Assembly (NCBI RefSeq): GCF_003994485.1
Contig: NZ_RZNJ01000002.1
Span: forward strand, 1,383-41,330
From: Arsenicitalea aurantiaca
GTDB lineage: Bacteria; Pseudomonadota; Alphaproteobacteria; Rhizobiales; Devosiaceae
Reading direction: 5' to 3'
DNA: 39,948 nucleotides
Shown here: one piece after another, positions 33,722 to 39,948 of the stretch
How the letters are laid out: each line of letters begins with the position of its first letter
Numbering within the stretch: the first letter of the stretch is position 1
Position numbers and translations under genes: made by a program
Notes under the pieces: model-generated
Seen by the model: the letters and a program-made list of their open reading frames with translations, nothing else
Databases searched by the model: none
What the model was told of the DNA's origin: nothing

Positions 33722-36054
33722 GTTCGCGCCTCCGCCGTCAGCGGAGCGGTTCGGAGACCTATGCCTGACCATCCCCGCGCGCGGCGGACGCTGGTTGGCG
33801 TGAACCCCCGGGCGCGAAGTGCTTCCCCGAGAGATTTCTGTGACCCGGGCGGGAAGCCCCTAGCTTCAGCCCATGACTTCCAGGATTCGAAAAGCTGTGC
33901 GGCCAGCGCCTTGCGATCAGTGTCGCAGATGCAGAACTCATGGATCCACTGCCCGACCAGATCCTCTGCCTGGAAGTACTCCTCTGCAGCGGCTCTGACG
34001 CAGGGCGGTGGAGCAAGACCCTCGCGCTGCCAGGCAGCACACCCCTCTAGCATCCAGCCCAGGATTCCGTCGCGTTCGGCAAGGAGTTTCTCCGAGAGCC
34101 GCGGGTCGCGCCGCTCGGGGGGGATCGTTGCCGAAAACGGAACGAGGTGGAGGCGGCGCCGCATCGCCTCGCCGACCGCATTGAGCGCGGGTCGGTGATT
34201 GCCGGCGACGAGTAGTTTGAACTGCGGGGTGAACTCGAAGTGGTCCTGGCGCATGAAGTTCGCGCGTAGTTTTTCGCCTCCGGTGATAGCCTTGATGCGG
34301 GCCTCGGCCCAACTCCGCCCCGCCTCGGTTTCGGGCACTAGGACGAGCCTTGCCGCACGCAGCCCGGCGAGTTCGGTCAGGTGCCGCTCGCCACGAGATG
34401 CCATGAATGTGTCGAGGGTGGCGGTGGCGGCATAGCTGCCCATGACCGACGCCAATGTCTGCAGAAGGACGGACTTGCCGTTGGCGCCATGGCCATGGAG
34501 AAAAGCGAACGCCTGTTCTCTCGTCGATCCCGTGAGGCAATAGCCAGCCAATCGTGCGAGGTAGGCTTGCAGGTCAACGTCACCATTGCTGATTTCCTGC
34601 AGGAACAAGGTCCAGCGCGGACATTCACTGCCAGGCGATGCCGTCGTCATCTGGCTAATCTGCAGACCGGGGTCGTGAGAACTGACCTGGCCTGTCTTGA
34701 GGTCGACTACACCCGCCGGGGTGTTCAGCAACATCGGATGCGCATCCCATCTTGATGAGGATACAGCGATACGCGGATCGGCGGCCGCAATGCGCAGCAC
34801 GGCCGACATCTTCTTGTCGCTGGCGACGTGCCGGCCTTCGGCGGGGTTACTTGCCTGTCGCGCCGCTGCCCGACAGACCTGGCGCACCAGCTCGCGCACC
34901 ATGCCGGTTTCGTCGCGCTCCCAGACATTGCCGCGCCACTGATACCAGGTCCCCCAGGCGGGGACGTGTTTCCAGTGCTGGCTGTGGCGAGCGGCGAAAT
35001 CTGCAGCAATGGCATCGTCGCTGAGCGCGGGCGCGGGCGGTGAGGGATCGCCGCCCAACTCCTCCTGCGCAGACGAAGCAGGCATCGGGCCCTTCTCGGC
35101 GATGTCCTTGGTTAGCAACGCCTCGAACTCTCGCTGGAGACGATCCGTGTCCCACGGTGGAACGATCATGGCGGCGTTATGGTCCTCGACGGCGGTCCAC
35201 GCCGCCTCCATGGTGCACACCCCGTGACGCGCGTTGCGCAGCCAGTGTCCGATCACCTTGGACAAGGTGGTGAAGCGCGTCTCGCTATCCTGGCCACCGG
35301 CGGCTATCCTCTTCGTGGCTAGCTGCCGAGGGGAAAGTCCGGCCGCGCCTCGCCGCCTTTCGCTCTTCAGGCGCGGAACTCCTGGCATGACCGGCATGTT
35401 CGCGATGGCCGCGGCCAGCTGACCCAGTTCGTAATGCCGCGGGCCTTGGGCGAGAATCCGTACGCTGGCGCGCCGACCGCTCTTGCCGTGGATGGTGCCG
35501 GCGACTCGTATCGGCTGATGGGCGCTGCGGAATGACGGATCGCCTGCCACCTTGTCGGCAAGCACACCGCGCAGGGCGGCCACATGCAGGACGTTCTCAT
35601 CGATCGCCGGTTCGGCCAGCCGCCAATAGAGGTGCAGCTTGTCCTGACCCTCCGCAGTAGTCCCGCCTGAGGCGACTTCAAGTGATGGCAGGCCCAGGTG
35701 CTGAACGAGGTGGGCGCGTTGTGCAAGGATGTCGCCGTTGTCGAGATCGACCAGCACGACGCGGGTCTGCTTGATGTCTCTTGCTTTGGCTGACCCGGGG
35801 GAGGTGACGGTCCCGGGGACGACGAAGACGCCACGCTGCTGCTGGTCCGCTTCGGGAAAGAGCCGGAATAGGCGATCAGCGATCACCGAGGTCTCCACGA
35901 ATTCGAGGCGTGGTTTCTGGTCGGGCGTTCCGGCTTCGGCGAGAAGCCGGACTGGAACAAGGCCCTGAAGGCCGCCGAACAGAACCTCGCAGTGGGCGCG
36001 GATGGGCTGCAACTCGATCAGTTGGCCGGAGGTGGAAGTCGCAGACGCGTTCAT
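33718..36054 (-). CDS. Phage/plasmid primase-helicase (P4/D5-type)
   Basis: 778 aa. The N-terminal third looks like a RepB/AEP-like primase (RVVLVDLDNGD at about 98-108, HLYWRLAEPA, HQPIRVAGTIHGKSG). Then a PriCT-like region, a D5_N region (MLLNTPAGVVDLKTG, about 441-455) and an SF3-type helicase domain with Walker A GHGANGKS (521-528) and the following ITGGEKLRANFMRQDHFEF. It starts replication of the element at its origin. ATG 36054 overlaps the HTH gene stop; the longer open frame upstream is not coding. Confidence 0.92.
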   Translation of the reverse strand: MNASATSTSGQLIELQPIRAHCEVLFGGLQGLVPVRLLAEAGTPDQKPRLEFVETSVIADRLFRLFPEADQQQRGVFVVPGTVTSPGSAKARDIKQTRVVLVDLDNGDILAQRAHLVQHLGLPSLEVASGGTTAEGQDKLHLYWRLAEPAIDENVLHVAALRGVLADKVAGDPSFRSAHQPIRVAGTIHGKSGRRASVRILAQGPRHYELGQLAAAIANMPVMPGVPRLKSERRRGAAGLSPRQLATKRIAAGGQDSETRFTTLSKVIGHWLRNARHGVCTMEAAWTAVEDHNAAMIVPPWDTDRLQREFEALLTKDIAEKGPMPASSAQEELGGDPSPPAPALSDDAIAADFAARHSQHWKHVPAWGTWYQWRGNVWERDETGMVRELVRQVCRAAARQASNPAEGRHVASDKKMSAVLRIAAADPRIAVSSSRWDAHPMLLNTPAGVVDLKTGQVSSHDPGLQISQMTTASPGSECPRWTLFLQEISNGDVDLQAYLARLAGYCLTGSTREQAFAFLHGHGANGKSVLLQTLASVMGSYAATATLDTFMASRGERHLTELAGLRAARLVLVPETEAGRSWAEARIKAITGGEKLRANFMRQDHFEFTPQFKLLVAGNHRPALNAVGEAMRRRLHLVPFSATIPPERRDPRLSEKLLAERDGILGWMLEGCAAWQREGLAPPPCVRAAAEEYFQAEDLVGQWIHEFCICDTDRKALAAQLFESWKSWAEARGFPPGSQKSLGEALRARGFTPTSVRRARGWSGIGLRTAPLTAEART

Positions 36055-36272
36055 TGCGCACCACCGCGTCGCATCTCCTGCTCGAAGACAAGGACATCGG
36101 CCATGCGGTAGCGGACCGTCCCGCCAATCAGGATGTAGGCCGGCCCGGAATTTTTGCCGCGCCAGCGCTGCAGCGTTCGCGGGGATATTGCCCAGCGCTT
36201 GGCCAGTTCGCGTTCGCGGATCAAGCGCCCGGGATCGGCTGAGTTTAGGTGGTCGTGCAGGTCGTTTGCCAT
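36051..36272 (-). CDS. AlpA/excisionase-type HTH protein
   Basis: 73 aa from ATG 36272. The MerR-like HTH reads LIRERELAKRWAISPRTLQRWRGKNSGPAYILIGGTVRYRMADVLVFEQ. Such proteins act as excisionases or as activators of satellite-phage genes. It is the first gene of the minus-strand replication-integration operon, with iteron-like repeats directly upstream, which may be its binding sites or the origin. Confidence 0.88.
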   Translation of the reverse strand: MANDLHDHLNSADPGRLIRERELAKRWAISPRTLQRWRGKNSGPAYILIGGTVRYRMADVLVFEQEMRRGGAQ

Positions 36273-36280
36273 GCCCAAAG

Positions 36281-36420
36281 CCTAAGCCCCCGACGTCGGC
36301 TGTGGCGGCTGTTCGCGTGACACGGCGGCGCGTCAGACGTGACACGGAGGGCTTAGGAACCCCGAGAATCGCCGAGATCAAGGGGTGCCGACGTGACATC
36401 CCCAGACTTGACGTGACACG
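36281..36420. other. Iteron-like repeat cluster, possible replication origin or operator
   Basis: Four direct repeats of CGTGACA[CT] (36316-36323, 36338-36345, 36392-36399, 36412-36419); three share GACGTGACA. Spacing is 22, 54 and 20 bp, so two pairs are about two helical turns apart. A 9-bp inverted repeat CCTAAGCCC (36281-36289) and GGGCTTAGG (36349-36357) encloses the first pair, and CCGACGTCGG (36290-36299) is a perfect palindrome. The cluster lies just upstream of the HTH-primase operon, the usual place for an origin of a P4-like element. Alternatively it is a promoter/operator array for the flanking genes. Confidence 0.5.
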
Positions 36421-36464
36421 AGGGGCGCGGGCCCGGGTTTCCGCGCCCTGTTGATCGGCCTGCC

Positions 36465-38345
36465 TCAGACTGGCCGATTCGGCTCGACGACGACGATGGT
36501 GGGGTCGAGGCGGTATCCGCTCGAGGGCCGGGTCTGGATGAGCAGGTGTGCCGGGGGCGGCACCCCGTGCAGCTCCGTGTAACCTTCTGCAAGCTGCTTG
36601 CGACAGCGTGCGACCAGTTTTCGGATCGTGCTCTTGTCCATGTCGGCCAGGTGGGGAAGTGTCGTTCCGATGCTGTAGCGATGGTCCTCCGGGCGGACGC
36701 CGTTGCGTTTGTCTTCGTCGTACACGGACCTCAGGGCGTGCGGGACCCGAGCTGGCGCCCCCATCACGGTCGTCAGGCCCGCCACCTCCACGACGTGACG
36801 CTGCCCCTGCATGAAGAATTGCAACCGCAGCGGGGCATCCGCGTCCACTTCTTCGTCGACCTCTTCAACGGCTTCCATCCCGGTGGACGATGCTCTTCTC
36901 TCTTCGTCGGGCGCATAGCGCGGCACCCTTCCCACCAGCTCCTCTCCGGACCCAAGGTGAAGCCGCACGAGGCACGTCGCGGGCAGACGCTGAGCCACGA
37001 GCTCGGCCGAACGCTCCCGAAGCACAGTCTCGAGCACGTCCCGCACAACCTTTCCCTGGCGCTGATGCAGCCTGAGGGAAAGATCGAGCGCGGCTCTGGG
37101 GGGCAGATCCGGATGTCCGCGCAATATCCGGCTGACCTCATGGCCGAAGCGCTCCATGAATCCCTGCTCTTCAAGATCGCCCAGCCCAAGGGTGTGCCGT
37201 GTCCACTCGACCGCCATCGTCATTGAGCGGTCATTGCCCCGTTCGCCGAACAGCACGTCCGTGGCGTAGGTTTCTTCGGGATCGTAATCCGCGAGGTTCG
37301 CTTTCAGGATCGCGAACCGGCGGTCGAAGCATTGTGTGCAAGCCCCGCAATGGGTGTGGAGGGTGTTCTGCTCGCGAATGCTCGTGCAGCTGACAGATCG
37401 TGCAATCTGGCTGGCACCCCCGTTCTCGTCGATCTTGGAGACCACCTCGGTCTTGGTCAGCCACTGGAACCTGTTGGAGATAGGCACGGCGGCAGGCAGG
37501 GCCAGCTGCATGAGACGATTGATGTTTGTGAGCGCAAGGGGATGCGTCGTCCTTGTCGCCATGGTGCCAACGATCTGCGGGCTCAACGGCAGATTATGGC
37601 TGACGATGCCATTCTCAAAAAAGCTCACACGCTCAGCTCCGAACGCGCACGCGACCGCCTGACCCAAAGCAGAGAAGAGGAGGGTGCGGGACCGCTGTGT
37701 CGAGTCTCGCGCCTCCTGATCGACACGTCGTGCAAGGACATGAACATGCAGCACGCGATGAGGGAACTGATCGACCAGGTACTGACCAAGCTCGATCTGG
37801 CGCGGGATTGCCTTCTGGGCTGAGCGATGAGTGACGAGAACCACTCGCGACGACGTCGTGGCAAGAAGCTCAAGGGCGCCGGCAAAGGAATCAAGCCCGC
37901 CCGAAAAGAGGATTACCTCATCGGCCTCGAAGGCCACACCTGTCGGGTCGTAATCGAGGTATTGCTGCCGCATCACGTCGGGCGCTGCCTGGATGAACCG
38001 GAAGCTGACGCTGTCCTCGGTCAGGGTCTCTACCGCATCGCGCAGTGCCGCCACCACGTCATCGCGTTGCCAGAGCTCAGGATGCCGGACCGGTATTTCG
38101 AAATCGAACTGCCGATACCAGTCCTGGCCCAAATTGGGCCGCGTGGGTCCCCCCCGGGGAACAGCGCCATCTGCCGCAAAGACTGTCGAGGCGATCTCCA
38201 TCAGGTCGAGAATGACGGGATCGAGTTCACGAATGACTTTCGTCTCCAGGGCGTCAGTTGCCAACCTGAAGGTAGGGTGCCGGCCGTTGATGCGGATGGC
38301 CAAGGGGCGATCGCGACCGTCGACCTGCACAAGGGCTTCACTCAT
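36465..38345 (-). CDS. QueC-like PP-loop enzyme with C-terminal winged-helix-like domain (QatC/Cap9-like)
   Basis: 626 aa. A PP-loop ATP-binding motif SGGLDS (148-153) and four cysteines C320, C333, C336 and C339 (HCGACTQCFDRR) match QueC, which makes the 7-cyano-7-deazaguanine nitrile. The protein is nearly three times QueC length: about 140 extra residues precede the PP-loop and about 280 follow. The last 70 residues (STIRKLVARCRKQL, then LLIQTRPSSGYRLDP) look like an OmpR-type winged helix. It overlaps its partner gene by 8 bp. QueC-like proteins of Qat and type IV CBASS defence systems have such extensions. A host queuosine enzyme is unlikely because queCDEF genes are absent and the context is a phage-like element. 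Confidence 0.8.
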   Translation of the reverse strand: MSEALVQVDGRDRPLAIRINGRHPTFRLATDALETKVIRELDPVILDLMEIASTVFAADGAVPRGGPTRPNLGQDWYRQFDFEIPVRHPELWQRDDVVAALRDAVETLTEDSVSFRFIQAAPDVMRQQYLDYDPTGVAFEADEVILFSGGLDSFAGALELLATTSSRVVLVTHRSAQKAIPRQIELGQYLVDQFPHRVLHVHVLARRVDQEARDSTQRSRTLLFSALGQAVACAFGAERVSFFENGIVSHNLPLSPQIVGTMATRTTHPLALTNINRLMQLALPAAVPISNRFQWLTKTEVVSKIDENGGASQIARSVSCTSIREQNTLHTHCGACTQCFDRRFAILKANLADYDPEETYATDVLFGERGNDRSMTMAVEWTRHTLGLGDLEEQGFMERFGHEVSRILRGHPDLPPRAALDLSLRLHQRQGKVVRDVLETVLRERSAELVAQRLPATCLVRLHLGSGEELVGRVPRYAPDEERRASSTGMEAVEEVDEEVDADAPLRLQFFMQGQRHVVEVAGLTTVMGAPARVPHALRSVYDEDKRNGVRPEDHRYSIGTTLPHLADMDKSTIRKLVARCRKQLAEGYTELHGVPPPAHLLIQTRPSSGYRLDPTIVVVEPNRPV

Positions 38346-39120
38346 CTGCGGTGCTCCTCGTGCGGAGGTCGGACACCGTCTTCTTCAGGGCGACCGCGCC
38401 GAACGTCGCTGCTTCCTTCGCTCCGAATCCTCCCTCGCGGTTCAGCGTCTTGCCATACCAGCCGCTGGAGAACTCCTTGATGATGCGGGTCGCTTCGGCC
38501 GAATATCGGCCGAGTTCAGCGTCAAAAGCATTGCGCGCCGCAGCGGTCGGAAAGCGTCGGTCGTGGCCCGTCTGAAGCGCAAGAGTCCGGTCGAGCCAGT
38601 AGGACAGCGTTCCGGAAACCAGCGTCCCGAAATATTCTCTGGTGAACCCGGATATGCCCTTCGCCCAGGACATCTTCCGAACCACTGCCTGGACATCGTC
38701 GGGGGTGGACCCGAACAGGGCCGGCAGCGCATCGCCAATCGAGACAGAAAGTGTTCGGGTAAGCGCCCGGGCAGCGATCTCACCGAAATCGGACCGCACT
38801 CGCGTTTCGCGCCGCACCGCATCGAGCCGTTCTTCAACCGCCATCACCAGATCAAGAAGCTCCGGCCTGTCGCCCACGGCCAGGCCGACGTCTCGAAGCG
38901 CTTGTCCGAAGTCGTCGGATCGCGCCGCCACCGGAATGTTGAGGAGTAGACGCACGACCTCGACGAACACCGGATCGTTTGCCGCAGCCAGCATTTCTTT
39001 TTCGGCCGCGCGCGCGCTGGCACCAACGACATCGCTGTCGGCAGCACCGGCATCAAGAAGCCGGACAACCTCTCGCCAATGCCTGGTCCGCGGTAGGACG
39101 CCAAGCGTGTTGTGACCCAT
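38338..39120 (-). CDS. Unknown partner protein of the QueC-like enzyme, Met-Gly start (QatB-like?)
   Basis: 260 aa starting MGHNTLGVLPRTRHWREVV. I know no named domain. It is mostly helical: an Arg/Ala-rich region (about 40-120), a middle IGDALPALFGSTPDDVQAVVRKM part, and a C-terminal FSSGWYGKTLNREGGFGAKEAATFGAVALKKTVSDLR. No membrane helix is seen. The penultimate Gly means methionine removal would expose an N-terminal Gly, the type of end modified by QueC-like enzymes in type IV CBASS. The 8-bp overlap with the QueC-like gene implies a coupled pair. Resemblance to QatB is by position and start only. Confidence 0.6.
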   Translation of the reverse strand: MGHNTLGVLPRTRHWREVVRLLDAGAADSDVVGASARAAEKEMLAAANDPVFVEVVRLLLNIPVAARSDDFGQALRDVGLAVGDRPELLDLVMAVEERLDAVRRETRVRSDFGEIAARALTRTLSVSIGDALPALFGSTPDDVQAVVRKMSWAKGISGFTREYFGTLVSGTLSYWLDRTLALQTGHDRRFPTAAARNAFDAELGRYSAEATRIIKEFSSGWYGKTLNREGGFGAKEAATFGAVALKKTVSDLRTRSTADE

Positions 39121-39615
39121 GGGTGTCGCCCCTCCCGTCGGAACCCGATTCAGTTGAACCCGGGAGAACCGGAACTGTCAAAGGCGAGGAGGCCGTCCCG
39201 GCGACAGATGCAACAGATGTGACGCGAGAAAACCATAAGCTGCTACGCGCGCGCGTGAGCAACAAACCGATTCTCACGTAGCATCTGTTGCATCCGCTGC
39301 AGGGCGCGTCGGGGGCGGCTCGGCGGCGCCCTGACATGACTTGAGGACAACATCGATCCGGTTGAGCCAAGCTGCGTCATTCCGGCAGAAGGCAAAGGAG
39401 TTTGCGGCCGGTCCAGTACGTGTCGGCAGTTGCGCACTCAAGCGTATGAATGTCGGAAAATGTCAGGATTCCCATAGCCATAGCTGCCGGCGTAGAATGG
39501 ACCATGGCCTGAAGGCGGGGGGGGGGGGAGGTGGAAAGTCTCTGACGATCCGATCCCTGACCGGTGGGGCCGTCCATCTTTAACACCCGCGAAATTGGCA
39601 TGGGGGTCACCGGCA
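39121..39615. other. Regulatory-looking divergent intergenic region
   Basis: 495 bp between the minus-strand QueC pair and the plus-strand ParB-domain gene. It holds a 13-bp perfect inverted repeat GATGCAACAGATG (39207-39219) and CATCTGTTGCATC (39282-39294), with a second nested inverted pair between (GCTACG ... CGTAGC and CGTGAG ... CTCACG, about 39242-39282), and a run of 12 G at 39517-39528. No coding region is convincing. It probably contains promoters for both sides. Confidence 0.5.
39207..39294. repeat. Long interrupted palindrome upstream of the QueC pair
   Basis: Arms GATGCAACAGATG (39207-39219) and CATCTGTTGCATC (39282-39294) are perfect reverse complements 62 bp apart, with nested shorter arms between. 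This could be an operator for a cooperatively binding regulator or a structured RNA. Confidence 0.6.
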
Positions 39616-39948
39616 GTGGCGCAGGCAGCAGAACTCAAACAATCCAAAGCCCTGGCAATCGCTGGCGAGCATCCTGAAGGGCCCGATCATGCGACCAACT
39701 CCGCAGTGCTCAGAGACCTGGCCATCAGCTATCGCGACGTCGCCAGCCTCATCCCCTACGCCCGCAACGCCCGCACCCACACCGATCGTCAGGTCGCACA
39801 GATTGCGGCTTCGATCCGGGAGTTCGGCTGGACCAACCCCATCCTCGTCGATGGCGACAACGGTGTCATCGCCGGTCATGGCCGGCTGCTGGCCGCACGC
39901 AAGCTCGAGATGACGAGCGTCCCGGTCATCGAGCTTGCGGCGATGAAC
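39616..39948 (+). CDS. ParB N-terminal domain protein, probably phage DNA methyltransferase (3' end outside window)
   Basis: From GTG 39616 (GGGGG site at 39602-39606) the frame is open to the window end, 111 codons. The ParB/Srx-type domain is clear: ISYRDVASLIPYARNARTHTDRQVAQIAASIREFGWTNPILVD, followed by GVIAGHGRLLAARKLEMTSVPVIEL. In alphaproteobacterial prophages this domain starts a ParB-fused adenine methyltransferase located before DUF7220 and terminase genes. The methyltransferase half is not in the window, so a stand-alone ParB-like protein is still possible. Confidence 0.75.
   Translation, partial: MAQAAELKQSKALAIAGEHPEGPDHATNSAVLRDLAISYRDVASLIPYARNARTHTDRQVAQIAASIREFGWTNPILVDGDNGVIAGHGRLLAARKLEMTSVPVIELAAMN

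Noticed and set aside
36281-36420. CRISPR-like array
   Set aside because: The repeats are only 8-10 bp with uneven spacing; they fit iterons or operators, not CRISPR. No cas genes are present.
36465-38345. Housekeeping queC for queuosine synthesis
   Set aside because: Far too long, carries extra N- and C-terminal regions, and sits in a phage-like element without other queuosine genes.

Overview
The window is GC-rich, tightly packed bacterial DNA. Families such as the FixI/CcoNOQP module, P27-type terminase and DUF2924/serine-recombinase prophage modules point to an alphaproteobacterium, but I cannot fix the genus. It is an accessory mosaic: respiratory and ion-homeostasis operons joined by insertion sequences and truncated genes, followed by an integrated phage-like element.

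Layout. (1) 1-1740 is a scar: a DUF7220-type gene end, a terminase small-subunit gene cut by an IS3 fragment, about 20 codons of a type I methyltransferase gene (hsdM), and the 3' part of a second IS3 transposase. (2) 1743-10271 holds a divergent NsrR-like Rrf2 regulator and an overlapping gene train: group III truncated haemoglobin, a membrane protein, ccoNOQP, a 66-aa membrane protein, DUF2189, ccoI, ccoS. A 12-1-12 operator-like palindrome lies just before the globin start. (3) 10262-15180 begins with a truncated NhaP-type antiporter gene that marks a junction. Then come two DUF1538 membrane proteins with a PII-like protein (minus strand), a frameshifted tandem Usp gene and an SLC13-type permease. 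(4) 15220-16600 is an IS110-family element of IS1111 type with 13-bp subterminal inverted repeats. (5) 17313-21872 carries a DUF2243 protein, a CvrA/NhaP2-like K+/H+ antiporter, a tandem Usp protein and an EIIA-Ntr-like protein. (6) 22535-29390 (minus) is a complete Na+-NQR operon, nqrABCDEF-apbE-nqrM-CBS. A perfect FNR-type site separates it from a divergent cytochrome c and a third tandem Usp gene. (7) 31343-39948 is a phage-like element: HTH protein, large serine recombinase, small protein, DUF2924, primase-helicase, AlpA-type HTH, iteron-like repeats, a two-gene cargo (a QueC-like enzyme plus a Met-Gly-starting partner), and the start of a ParB-domain protein that runs off the window.

The genes of regions 2-6 suit life at low oxygen or under nitrosative stress: a high-affinity oxidase, NO sensing, Na+ pumping, cation antiport and Usp proteins. 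The most novel candidate is the QueC-like/partner pair at 36465-39120, placed as cargo in the phage-like element. It resembles the QueC-centred part of Qat and type IV CBASS defence systems but has no recognisable ATPase, TatD nuclease or nucleotide cyclase beside it in this window.
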